A stretch of 64,000 nt of DNA, from positions 3,100,001-3,164,000 of the forward strand of contig NZ_CP029608.1 in the NCBI RefSeq assembly GCF_003352185.1. Direction: 5' to 3'. The position numbers were made by a program, and so were the translations under genes. Numbering within the stretch: position 1 is the stretch's first letter; each line of letters starts with the position of its first letter. Below the pieces are notes generated by a model. The model saw nothing but the letters and a program-made list of their open reading frames with translations, had not been told where the DNA came from and did no database searches. Of this stretch, positions 45,438 to 53,533 are shown one piece after another. The DNA comes from Pseudomonas kribbensis (GTDB taxonomy: Bacteria; Pseudomonadota; Gammaproteobacteria; Pseudomonadales; Pseudomonadaceae).

Positions 45438-46294
45438 TTCAGCAGTTCGGCGGCGCGGGCGGCTTCCTCGATGCCTTTGTAGTTGTCCGGGCTGGTTTCG
45501 ATGAAGCGGCTGGCCGCCTGCAGATCGAGGATTTTCTTCTGCTCGGGGTTGGCCGGGTCGAGGGCGAGGAAGGCTTTTTTGATCTTCGCCGCCAGCGCCG
45601 GGTCGAGGGTGCCGCGCACGGTCCAGTTGTAATCGAAATACGCCGGGGTGGTGGCAAAGACCTTGACCTTGTTGGTGTCGACCTTGCCGGCGTCCACCAG
45701 TTTCTGCCAGACGCTGGCGTTCAGCACACCGGCGTCGACCTTGCCGGCCTGCACCCAGGCGACGGTGGCGTCGTGGGCACCGGAGTAGCCGACGCGGCTG
45801 AAATAGGTTTCCGGTTTGATGCCGTCCTTGAGCATGAAGTAGCGCGGCATCAGGCTGCCGGAAGTCGACGATACCGAACCGAAGGCGAAGGTCTTGCCCT
45901 TGAGGTCGGTGAGGCTTTTGACGTTCGGGTCGGCGGTGATGAATTTGCTGGTGAACTGCGCGTCCTGCTCGCGCTGCACCAGCGGGATCACCGGCGTGGT
46001 GGCATCGGTTTTCAGCCGTGCCTGGACGAAGGTGAAACCGCCCAGCCAGGCCATGTCGAGGCGGTCGGTGGCCAGGGCTTCAACCACGGCCGGGTAGTCG
46101 GCCACGGGAACGAACTGCACTTTCATGCCCAATTGCTGCTCCAGATAAGCCCCCAGCGGTTCGAACTTGCGCAGCAGTTCGGTCGGGGCCTCGTCGGGAA
46201 TCGCGCTGACTTTCAACACGTCTGCGGCCTGGGCCAGCAGGGTGGAAAAGGACAGGGCCAGGCCTGCAGTCAGTGCCAGGGTGCGTTTGAGCAT
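45434..46294 (-). CDS. Periplasmic binding protein, PhnD/putative selenate type
   Basis: A 286-residue periplasmic protein. The signal peptide is about 23 residues ([16 protein letters not shown]...AQAA). The mature part starts [32 protein letters not shown], and [10 protein letters not shown] and [17 protein letters not shown] form the oxyanion site. This is the PhnD-like group that databases label 'putative selenate ABC transporter substrate-binding protein', if memory serves. A selenium-supply role would fit the fdn-sel module 27 kb away. Phosphonate or phosphite remain possible. I chose ATG 46294, where the signal peptide begins. Confidence 0.8.
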   Translation of the reverse strand: MLKRTLALTAGLALSFSTLLAQAADVLKVSAIPDEAPTELLRKFEPLGAYLEQQLGMKVQFVPVADYPAVVEALATDRLDMAWLGGFTFVQARLKTDATTPVIPLVQREQDAQFTSKFITADPNVKSLTDLKGKTFAFGSVSSTSGSLMPRYFMLKDGIKPETYFSRVGYSGAHDATVAWVQAGKVDAGVLNASVWQKLVDAGKVDTNKVKVFATTPAYFDYNWTVRGTLDPALAAKIKKAFLALDPANPEQKKILDLQAASRFIETSPDNYKGIEEAARAAELLK

Positions 46295-46394
46295 GGGAAT
46301 CTCCGTTTCATGGGCGTCAGGATCGGTGCGTAGCCTGCGGAAAAACGTCGGCGGCTGCAACGTCAGGTTAGTCGAATCGGCGCGACAGCGAGGC

Positions 46395-47291
46395 TCAGTC
46401 CACCTGCGCGAAGCGCTCCACCAGCCAGTCGATGAACACCCGCACGCGGTTGCTCAGGTGCCGGTTCGGCGGATACAGCAGGTGGAATGGGTACGCCGGC
46501 GGGCGCCAGTCGGTGAGGATCGGCACCAGTTCACCGCGTTCGATGGCCGCCCTGACTGTGTAGCTGAATGTGTGAATGATCCCCAGTCCCGCCAATCCGG
46601 CCGCCAGATGCGCATTGCTTTCGTTGACGCTGACTAGGCCTTTACCTTCGATTTGATGGCGTTCGCCGTTGCGCTGGAAGTTCGACGGCAGGATGCGCCC
46701 GGTGGAGGCCGAGCGGTAGGCGATCATTTGATGTCGGGCCAGCTCCAGCGGGTGCATCGGCGTGCCGTGGCGCTGCAAATAGCCGGGCGTGGCACAGGTG
46801 GTCCAGGACACTTCGCCGAGGCGGCGCACAGCCAGAGCCTGTTCGGTCAGCGGGCCGCCGCGAATCACGCAGTCGACGCGCTCGCTGATCAAGTCCACCG
46901 GGCGGTCGCTGACGCCCAGATCGACCTGAATGTCCGGATAACGCTCGAAGAATTTTGGCAGTTCGGGAATCACCAGCATGGTCGCAGTGGAGCCGCCGAT
47001 GTCCACGCGAATCCGGCCACGGGGCAAGCCCTGGGCCTGGCTGAAACCCTGATCGATGTCGTCCAGTTGATGCAGCAGTTGCTGGGTCAGTTGGTAGTAG
47101 GAAGCGCCGTCGGCGGTGACGGTCAGGCGCCGGGTGGTGCGTTGCAGCAGGCGCACGCCGAGGTGGCTTTCCAGTTGCCCGATCAGTTTGCTGACCGTGG
47201 TTTTCGGCTGGTTCAACGAGTCGGCGGCTTTGGTGAACGAGCCGCTTTCCACGACGCGGGCGAACACGCGGATCGCCAGTAACTGATTCAT
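46395..47291 (-). CDS. LysR-family transcriptional regulator
   Basis: A 298-residue regulator. The helix-turn-helix is in GSFTKAADSLNQPKTTVSKLIGQLE (about 17-41), followed by the LysR effector-binding domain of the CrgA/DmlR subgroup. ATG 47291 (MNQLLAIRVFARVVE) is the family start. It is divergent from an SDR gene, its probable target, and 100 bases upstream of the ABC importer on the same strand. A dyad TTGTGCA-N6-TGCACAA at 47328-47347 lies in the divergent gap. Confidence 0.88.
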   Translation of the reverse strand: MNQLLAIRVFARVVESGSFTKAADSLNQPKTTVSKLIGQLESHLGVRLLQRTTRRLTVTADGASYYQLTQQLLHQLDDIDQGFSQAQGLPRGRIRVDIGGSTATMLVIPELPKFFERYPDIQVDLGVSDRPVDLISERVDCVIRGGPLTEQALAVRRLGEVSWTTCATPGYLQRHGTPMHPLELARHQMIAYRSASTGRILPSNFQRNGERHQIEGKGLVSVNESNAHLAAGLAGLGIIHTFSYTVRAAIERGELVPILTDWRPPAYPFHLLYPPNRHLSNRVRVFIDWLVERFAQVD

Positions 47292-47327
47292 CGGGCTGCA
47301 CTCAAGGATCGAAGACAGGGCTGAGTA

Positions 47328-47347
47328 TTGTGCATATCCGTGCACAA
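47328..47347. promoter_or_regulatory. Palindromic operator candidate between LysR and SDR genes
   Basis: TTGTGCA (47328-47334) and TGCACAA (47341-47347) form a perfect 7-bp inverted repeat with a 6-base centre, 37 bases upstream of the lysR ATG and 110 bases upstream of the SDR ATG. It contains the T-N11-A pattern typical of LysR sites, so it is the probable autoregulatory and activation site. Confidence 0.6.
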
Positions 47348-47456
47348 ACAAAACCGATTTTGCGGATTTTTCAATTCAATCCATCGGCCTAAAGTCGCTT
47401 CCAACGGCTCACCTACGACCCGTCACCTTCCTTGAAACGGTTATTGGAGACACATC

Positions 47457-48206
47457 ATGAGCAACAGACTTGAAGGCAAAATCGCACTGATCACTGGCGG
47501 CACCACCGGCATCGGCCTGGCTTCGGCGCAGGAGTTCGTCGCCCAGGGCGCCACGGTATTCATCACCGGCCGTCGTCAGGCCGAACTGGACAAAGCCGTC
47601 GCCGCCATCGGCCCTCGCGCCATAGGCATTCAGGGCGACGTGGCAAAACTGGACGATCTGGACCGCATCTACCGCGAAATCGCCGAGAAGGCCGGGCACC
47701 TCGACATCCTGTTCGCCAATGCCGGTGGCGGCGACATGCTGCCGCTGGGTTCGATCACCGAAGAACACTTCGACCGGATTTTCGACGCCAACGTGAAGGG
47801 CACGCTGTTCACCGTGCAGAAGGCGCTGCCGCTGCTGCGCGACGGCGCTTCGATTTTGCTGACTTCATCGACCACTTCGGTGCAAGGCACGGAAAACTTC
47901 AGCGTCTACAGCGCGAGCAAAGCCGCCGTGCGCAACTTCGCCCGGTCGTGGCTGCTGGACTTGAAACCTCGGCGCATCCGCGTCAACGCCATCAGCCCCG
48001 GCCCGGTGCGTACGCCAGGTCTGGCAGGGCTGGTGCCGGCGGAACACGCGCAAGGGCTGTTCGATCAACTGGCGTCGGTGGTGCCGATCGGGCGTCTGGG
48101 CGAGCCGAGCGAGATTGCCAAGGCTGCGCTGTTCCTCGCTTCGGATGACAGCAGTTTCGTCAACGGCATCGAATTGTTCGTCGACGGCGGCACCGCGCAG
48201 ATCTGA
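47457..48206 (+). CDS. Short-chain dehydrogenase/reductase
   Basis: A 249-residue classical SDR. The NAD(P)-binding motif is TGGTTGIG (13-20), NAGG lies near residue 89, the catalytic Ser is in LLTSSTTS and Tyr-x3-Lys in YSASK. The C-terminus [16 protein letters not shown] is typical. An arginine pair after the second strand (TGRRQAEL) suggests NADP(H) preference. The substrate is unknown. Regulated, in all likelihood, by the divergent LysR protein. Confidence 0.9.
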   Translation: MSNRLEGKIALITGGTTGIGLASAQEFVAQGATVFITGRRQAELDKAVAAIGPRAIGIQGDVAKLDDLDRIYREIAEKAGHLDILFANAGGGDMLPLGSITEEHFDRIFDANVKGTLFTVQKALPLLRDGASILLTSSTTSVQGTENFSVYSASKAAVRNFARSWLLDLKPRRIRVNAISPGPVRTPGLAGLVPAEHAQGLFDQLASVVPIGRLGEPSEIAKAALFLASDDSSFVNGIELFVDGGTAQI

Positions 48207-48216
48207 TTGGAGTCAC

Positions 48217-48888
48217 TCAATGCCCCGGCACTTGTTCGTTCGAGTGTCGGGGCTCGTCTGTTTCATCGGTTTCTTCGGCCGGCGCCTTGTCCCAGATCAG
48301 CCGCGGGTCGAAGCTCATGGCCGAGAGCATGGTGAACACCACCACCAGCCCGAAAAACAGAATCCCCGGTCGCGGCTCGATATCCCCCAGCGCCTGAAAT
48401 TTCACCAGCGCCGCCACCAGTGCGACCACCAGCACATCGAGCATTGACCAGTAGCCGATCAACTCGACGAACCGATACAGCTTCGAACGTTCCCGGCGTG
48501 CCCAGTGGCTGTCCCGTTGCACGGTGACCAGCAGCAGCGTCAGCGCAATGAACTTGATCCCCGGCACCGCGATACTGGCGATGAAGATGATCAGCGCGAT
48601 GTCCCACGCGCCGTGTTCCCAGAACTCCAGCACGCCGCTCATGATGGTGCTGTCGGCGCCGTTGCCGAGCAGGGTGGTGTTCATCACCGGCAGCAGATTC
48701 GCCGGCACGTAAAACGCCAGGGCGGCGAACATGTAGGCCCAGGTGCGGGCCAGGGAGTTGGTCTTGCGCCGGTGCAGCGGCGCGTCGCAGCGCGGGCACT
48801 GGTGCGGCTCGTCAGTCATGTCGCAGGCCAGTCCGCAGCTGTGGCACAGGCAGAGGTTGAGTTCGCTGGCGGTCGGTGGTCGTTTCAC
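48217..48888 (-). CDS. pqiA: PqiA-family membrane protein (second of a pair)
   Basis: A 223-residue inner-membrane protein. Two N-terminal zinc-ribbon-like cysteine pairs (CLCHSCGLAC and CPRC) precede four helices; YVPANLLPVM and GVLEFWEHGAW are PqiA signatures. I chose the GTG at 48888, which overlaps the stop of the first pqiA (GTGA); a GTG at 48900 is also in frame. In E. coli, PqiA works with the MCE protein PqiB in lipid transport between membranes. No pqiB or pqiC follows here. Confidence 0.85.
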   Translation of the reverse strand: MKRPPTASELNLCLCHSCGLACDMTDEPHQCPRCDAPLHRRKTNSLARTWAYMFAALAFYVPANLLPVMNTTLLGNGADSTIMSGVLEFWEHGAWDIALIIFIASIAVPGIKFIALTLLLVTVQRDSHWARRERSKLYRFVELIGYWSMLDVLVVALVAALVKFQALGDIEPRPGILFFGLVVVFTMLSAMSFDPRLIWDKAPAEETDETDEPRHSNEQVPGH

Positions 48889-49481
48889 AGGATGTCCCAC
48901 AAATCACGTATGTCGCGTCCGGCGACGCGGATCAGCAACAGGCTGAGCACGGCCAGCGCAAACAGGCCGATGCCGGGGATCACATCGAGCATGCCCGCCA
49001 GTTTGAACACCGCCACCATCGCCCCGAGCAGGCACACTTCGAGCATGCTCCACGGCCGCAGCGCTTCCAGCCAGCGCATGCACAGCTTGAAGGCCGGCGA
49101 GCGGCGCGAGGCGAGGGCGAAGCTCAATACCCAGATGAGCAAAACCAGTTGAAAGGCCGGGGCGATGATGATCGAGATCGCCGCGACCATGGCCATAAAG
49201 GTGATCGGCCCCTGACTCAGGGCCAGCACCGAATCCCACAGGGTCGCGCTGTTTTTCAGGCCCTTCATGCTGATGCTCATCACCGGGTAGAAATTGGCGA
49301 ACAGCCACAGCATCGCGGCGGTAAAACTCAGGGCCAGACGTTGCTCCACGCTCAGGTTGTTGTGGCGCTGGAGCACGCCACCACAACGGGCGCAGAGGGA
49401 TTTCTGGTAGCGGGCGAGCGTGGCTTTTTCGTACACGCAGTCGCAATGCTCGCAGATGATCAGGTGATCAGTCGTGGCCAT
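48885..49481 (-). CDS. pqiA: PqiA-family membrane protein (first of a pair)
   Basis: A 198-residue inner-membrane protein homologous to the following gene: CEHCDCVYE and CARCGGVL cysteine pairs, then four helices with FANFYPVMSISMKG and RPWSMLEVCLLGAMVA. E. coli PqiA is one chain containing two such halves; here the halves are two coupled genes. The start ATG 49481 is preceded by a 165-base gap shared with the divergent hydrolase. Confidence 0.86.
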   Translation of the reverse strand: MATTDHLIICEHCDCVYEKATLARYQKSLCARCGGVLQRHNNLSVEQRLALSFTAAMLWLFANFYPVMSISMKGLKNSATLWDSVLALSQGPITFMAMVAAISIIIAPAFQLVLLIWVLSFALASRRSPAFKLCMRWLEALRPWSMLEVCLLGAMVAVFKLAGMLDVIPGIGLFALAVLSLLLIRVAGRDIRDLWDIL

Positions 49482-49646
49482 GGGGCGCTCGTGGGGGGGA
49501 GGCTTGAACCTTCTTCAATATAGGCGCGTTGGGGCATCCGACAACTGTCACATCCCGAAATGCACCTTTGGTCTGCCGGCCCGCCGGGTTTGTGGAAGCG
49601 TTCCATACTCCTTGGCGCCGAATTCATTACGAGCAGGAGCAGGGCC

Positions 49647-50333
49647 ATGAGTGAAAAACCGACGATTGTGCTGGTACACGGGTTCTGGGGCGGGGCCGCG
49701 CATTGGGGCAAGGTCATTGTCGAACTGTCGCGCAAGGGCTACCGCGCGATTCAGGCGGTGGAGATGCCGCTGACATCACTGGCTGACGATGCCGAGCGCA
49801 CGCGCAAAATGGTCGCGCAAGTGAACGGCCCGGTGCTGCTGGTCGGGCATTCCTACGGCGGGGCGGTGATCACCCAGGCCGGCAATCAACCGAATGTGAC
49901 GGGGCTGGTGTACATCGCCGCGTTCGCACCGGATCAGGGCGAAAGCCCCGGCGGCATCACTCAGGAACATCTGCCCGCCGCCGCGCCGAATCTCGCCCCG
50001 GACAGTGACGGTTTCCTCTGGCTCAAGGCCGACAAGTTCCATGAAAGCTTTTGCCAGGACCTGTCGGCGGATGAAGCGCTGGTGATGGCCGTCACCCAGA
50101 AAGCGCCGCTGGCCAGCACTTTCGGCGATGTCATCAGTGATCCGGCTTGGAAGCACAAACCGTCGTGGTATCAGATTTCCAGCCAGGACCACATGATTCA
50201 CCCGGATAACCAGAAACGCATGTCGGCACGGCTCAATGCGAAGAAAGTCATCACCCTCGACGCCAGCCACGCCTCGCTGGCCTCCCGCGCTGCCGAAGTG
50301 GCGGCGCTGATCGACGAGGCCGCGAAGGCCTGA
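49647..50333 (+). CDS. Alpha/beta hydrolase
   Basis: A 228-residue serine hydrolase. LVHGFWGGAAHW gives the oxyanion hole (10-20), the nucleophile is Ser69 in VGHSYGG, and the late His is in DASHASLAS near residue 211. It resembles the cytosolic salicylate-esterase/hydroxynitrile-lyase-like group. CAGGAG precedes the ATG. Substrate unknown. Confidence 0.85.
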   Translation: MSEKPTIVLVHGFWGGAAHWGKVIVELSRKGYRAIQAVEMPLTSLADDAERTRKMVAQVNGPVLLVGHSYGGAVITQAGNQPNVTGLVYIAAFAPDQGESPGGITQEHLPAAAPNLAPDSDGFLWLKADKFHESFCQDLSADEALVMAVTQKAPLASTFGDVISDPAWKHKPSWYQISSQDHMIHPDNQKRMSARLNAKKVITLDASHASLASRAAEVAALIDEAAKA

Positions 50334-50339
50334 CAACGA

Positions 50340-50373
50340 CCACGCAACCGGGCGCTTCACACCGGTTGCGTGG
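50340..50373. terminator. Bidirectional hairpin between hydrolase and GST genes
   Basis: CCACGCAACCGG (50340-50351) and CCGGTTGCGTGG (50362-50373) form a perfect 12-bp stem with a 10-base loop, overlapping the 3' end of the GST gene. No T-run follows. Placed between convergent genes, it probably ends both transcripts. Confidence 0.6.
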
Positions 50374-50968
50374 CTTCCTCTTCCGCTATTGCAGCCTTCA
50401 CACCGGGCCGTTCGGCGATGCGCGTCATGTAGTTCGCCAGCGCTGGCCAGTCTTCGATGGCGATGCTGAAGGTCGGCAACCACTTCAACACCGTGAACAG
50501 GTAGGCATCCGCCACGCCGAACGCCTGCATCAGAAAGGGTTGAGTCGCAAGGATGCGGTTCAGGTAATCCAGACGTTTGAAGAGTTTGTGTTTGAAGATC
50601 GTTTTAGTGGATTCCGGGATTTCGCTGCTGAACAGCGGCGCGCTGCCGCCATGGATTTCCGAACTGATGAAATTCAGGTGCTCCTGCAGGCGCGAGCGCT
50701 CCCAGGTGCCATTGGCCGGGGCCAGTCTCTGGTCGGGAGCAAGGTCGGCGAGGTATTGCAGAATCGCCGGGCCTTCGGTCAGCACCTCGCCTTTATCGAG
50801 CATCAGCGCGGCCACGTAACCCTTCGGATTGATCTCGCGAAAGTCCCTGCCGTCGGCGGTGCGCTTGGTCTGGTTGTTGACCCGGATCAGTTCGAACGGC
50901 AGCGCCAGTTCTCGCAGCACAATGTGCGGGGCCAGCGAACAGGTCATGGGGGCGAAGTACAGTTTCAT
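50357..50968 (-). CDS. Beta-class glutathione S-transferase
   Basis: A 203-residue protein. MKLYFAPMTCSLAPHIVLRE has the beta-class Cys10 and the GstA N-terminus; EGPAILQYLAD is the glutathione-binding SNAIL-like segment, and the helical domain ends with RPGVKAAI. It conjugates or reduces using glutathione. I start it at ATG 50968 since the longer frame adds a non-conserved leader. Confidence 0.9.
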   Translation of the reverse strand: MKLYFAPMTCSLAPHIVLRELALPFELIRVNNQTKRTADGRDFREINPKGYVAALMLDKGEVLTEGPAILQYLADLAPDQRLAPANGTWERSRLQEHLNFISSEIHGGSAPLFSSEIPESTKTIFKHKLFKRLDYLNRILATQPFLMQAFGVADAYLFTVLKWLPTFSIAIEDWPALANYMTRIAERPGVKAAIAEEEATQPV

Positions 50969-51075
50969 GGGTTCTCCTTCAAATGAAGGCCCAGAATCCG
51001 GCATTGTGGCGGCGCTTCGCAAAGGACATCTGCAGTGCTAGCGTATGACAAAATCTCATGGACTGAAGAGACCTC

Positions 51076-51972
51076 ATGCTCACCCGACTACCGTCGCTCA
51101 ACGGGTTGCGCGCCTTTGAATGCGCGGCCCGACACCTGAGTTTCACCCGCGCCGCCGAAGAGCTGAACGTCACGCAAACCTCGATCAGCCATCAGATACG
51201 TCGGCTCGAAGATGAACTCGGCGTGCGCCTGTTCATGCGCTTGAAGGACGGATTGGCGCTGACGGAAGAGGGCAACGCTTATTTTCCCGGTGTTCGTTCG
51301 GCGTTTATGGAACTGCGCCATTCGACCGAGCGTTTGCTGGAGGCGAACAATCAAAGCGTCCTGACGATCAGCACTTTGGTGTCGGTGGCGTCGAAATGGC
51401 TGTTGCCGCGCCTGCCGTCGTTTCGCGAGGCGTTTCCCGAGATCGATGTGCGCATCAGTGCATCCACCGAGCTGGTGGACTTTCGCAAGGGCGGCATCGA
51501 TGCGGCGATCCGCTACGGCAACGGAAACTGGCCGGGACTGCGCGCCGACTGGCTGATGGCCGACGAGATTTTCCCGGTGTGCAGTCCGAGCCTGCTCACC
51601 GGGCCGGACCCGATCCGCACCCCGGCCGATCTGGCCCGGCACACTTTGCTGCACGTCAGCGGGCAGACCGCCGATGACTGGAGCGCCTGGCTGAACGCCG
51701 CAAGTCAACCGCCACTCCCGGCCAAAGGCCCGCGCCTGACCTTCGACCTGGCCATGATGGCGGTGCAGTCGGCGATTGACGGGCAGGGCGTGTGCATCGG
51801 GCGGTCGACCTACGTCGAGGACGATTTACGCGCCGGGCGGTTGGTGGCGCCGTTTGATTTGCGGCTCAAGTCCGACTCGGGTTTCTACTTCGTCACGCCC
51901 CATGAAAACGCCGGCTCGAAAAAGATCGTCGCCTTCAGGCAGTGGCTGTCGCAGGTGGTGCGAGTTGTATGA
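51076..51972 (+). CDS. LysR-family regulator, GcvA-like
   Basis: A 298-residue regulator. LPSLNGLRAFECAARHLSFTRAAEELNVTQ is the GcvA-type N-terminus with the helix-turn-helix at about 20-40. The effector domain includes VRISASTELVDF and IDAAIRYGNG. It is divergent from the GST gene (107 bases apart), which may be its target. Confidence 0.88.
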   Translation: MLTRLPSLNGLRAFECAARHLSFTRAAEELNVTQTSISHQIRRLEDELGVRLFMRLKDGLALTEEGNAYFPGVRSAFMELRHSTERLLEANNQSVLTISTLVSVASKWLLPRLPSFREAFPEIDVRISASTELVDFRKGGIDAAIRYGNGNWPGLRADWLMADEIFPVCSPSLLTGPDPIRTPADLARHTLLHVSGQTADDWSAWLNAASQPPLPAKGPRLTFDLAMMAVQSAIDGQGVCIGRSTYVEDDLRAGRLVAPFDLRLKSDSGFYFVTPHENAGSKKIVAFRQWLSQVVRVV

Positions 51973-52094
51973 GCGTGTATCAATCCCGCCCTGGTACACA
52001 GTGAGCTAACAAGCGCCGATATCGGGACACATTCCCGGTACATGCCCTCTTCAAAGTAGCGGCGTCACTTCACTACTTCCAAGAGGGCAACACC

Positions 52095-52520
52095 ATGCGC
52101 CGCACACTTCTGATGACCGCAGCCGCCGTACTGGTTTCAATGACCGGCCTCGCACACGCCGCCGACACCCAGCCTGCGGCTCCCGCCAAGAGCTGGCAAC
52201 AAGGCCTGAGCCGCACGGATCTGGTCCATCAGGACCTGGGCGCTGCGGATCGCGAAGTGATTCAGGCCCGGGTCGATTTCGAACCGGGCATCACCTCGCC
52301 CCGACATGCCCACCCGGGCGTTGAAGTCGCCTACGTCATCAGCGGAACCTTCGAATACCAGCTCGAAGGCCGGGCGCCGGTGACGCTGAAGGCCGGCGAT
52401 TCGCTGTTCATCCCGGAAGGTGTGGCGCACATCGCGAAGAACGTTGGGAATGACAAGGGCTCGGAGCTGGCGACTTACATCGTCAAGAAGGGCGAGCCGT
52501 TGTTGATCCTCAAGCAGTAA
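52095..52520 (+). CDS. Secreted cupin-domain protein
   Basis: A 141-residue exported protein. The signal peptide (MRRTLLMTAAAVLVSMTGLAHAA) precedes a single cupin: HAHPGVEVAYVISGTFEY is motif 1 with metal-type His-x-His and Glu, and LKAGDSLFIPEGVAHIAKN is motif 2 with the third His. It binds a metal in the family; the reaction is unknown. AAGAGGG precedes the ATG and a clear terminator follows. Confidence 0.85.
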   Translation: MRRTLLMTAAAVLVSMTGLAHAADTQPAAPAKSWQQGLSRTDLVHQDLGAADREVIQARVDFEPGITSPRHAHPGVEVAYVISGTFEYQLEGRAPVTLKAGDSLFIPEGVAHIAKNVGNDKGSELATYIVKKGEPLLILKQ

Positions 52521-52535
52521 CGACCGGGATACTGA

Positions 52536-52566
52536 AAAGGCCTGCCAATGTGGCAGGCCTTTTTTG
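52536..52566 (+). terminator. Rho-independent terminator after the cupin gene
   Basis: GGCCTGCCA (52540-52548) pairs with TGGCAGGCC (52552-52560), flanked by AAAA and a run of five T. It is also usable on the minus strand, for the small membrane-peptide gene at 52635-52781. Confidence 0.9.
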
Positions 52567-52634
52567 TTGTCGGCGGATTCAACGCAGGCTGATGCCGCCC
52601 GATTCGAACTGAAGCAACTTCAGCGCGCATCCAC

Positions 52635-52781
52635 TTATTTCACAACTCCGGCAGATGCCCTTTGCTTGCGCCGCTTGAGCCAGCTGAAAAACGCATGCAC
52701 CGGATGCAAAACAGCCGTCAGCACGCCAAGCAGCAGGATGATGAAAAGGATGATCAGCGGGATGCTTTCGTGCGAGAACAT
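52635..52781 (-). CDS. Small single-span membrane protein, 48 residues
   Basis: A short gene from ATG 52781 to TAA 52635. The peptide begins MFSHESIPLIILFIILLLGV, a strongly hydrophobic single helix, and ends in a basic tail (FFSWLKRRKQRASAGVVK), so the C-terminus should stay in the cytoplasm. AGGAG lies nine bases before the ATG. A shared terminator follows. I do not recognise the family. The overlapping plus-strand and other-frame openings lack ribosome sites and were set aside. Confidence 0.65.
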   Translation of the reverse strand: MFSHESIPLIILFIILLLGVLTAVLHPVHAFFSWLKRRKQRASAGVVK

Positions 52782-52966
52782 GGTGGGTTACTCCTGTAGT
52801 CACTATGTTGGAATCCGCAGACTAGACGCATCCGGCGAGGTTTTTGGTGAACGTATGTTCATCCTCGGGCGCTTCGATTGTGCTACGGACAGGTGATGGA
52901 TTTGCTCAAGGATCGTCATCCATCGCATGCTGAGCGCCTCAATCACCATCACTGAAGAGGCTCCCC

Positions 52967-53425
52967 TTGCAGACCCTCCGCCGCGCCCGACCCGAAGACG
53001 CCGCGCCCATCGCCGCACTGGTCGATGAGGCCTACAGCCCCTACATCGCTCGCATCGGCCGCAAACCCGCGCCGATGCTCGACGACTATGAACAAGTGCT
53101 GCGCGAAACCGACACGTTCGTGCTGACCGACAACGATGAAATCCTCGGTGTGCTGGTGATGAGCCAGGAAGGCAAGGAGTTGCTGCTGATCAACGTCGCC
53201 GTGTCGCCCCGGCACAAGGGCAAGGGCCTCGGCAAAGTGCTGATGACCTTCTGTGAAAAGCATGCGCTGAGTCTCGGTTGCGAGGCGGTGCGGCTGTACA
53301 CCCACGAGCGGATGACCGAGAACGTCGCCATCTATGAAAAGCTCGGTTTTGTGGAAACCCATCGCGCTATCGAGGACGGATTTGCCCGGGTTTTCATGCG
53401 CAAAACGCTTGTCGGTTCTCGCTGA
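52967..53425 (+). CDS. GNAT-family N-acetyltransferase
   Basis: A 152-residue acetyltransferase. Motif A for acetyl-CoA binding reads VAVSPRHKGKGLGKVLM (about 76-92), and LYTHERMTENVAIYEKLGF is motif B. The start is a TTG with AAGAGG ten bases upstream; no ATG fits before the conserved RRARPEDAAPIAAL. Substrate unknown. Confidence 0.85.
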   Translation: MQTLRRARPEDAAPIAALVDEAYSPYIARIGRKPAPMLDDYEQVLRETDTFVLTDNDEILGVLVMSQEGKELLLINVAVSPRHKGKGLGKVLMTFCEKHALSLGCEAVRLYTHERMTENVAIYEKLGFVETHRAIEDGFARVFMRKTLVGSR

Positions 53426-53533
53426 CCGTCACCCGGGTATGTCGAAATCAGGCATCGGCATGCCGCACTCGAGCTATTTGCGTTCAACTTCAGCCACGTA
53501 AGGTGAGGCGTCCATCAGAGAACAACAAAAACA

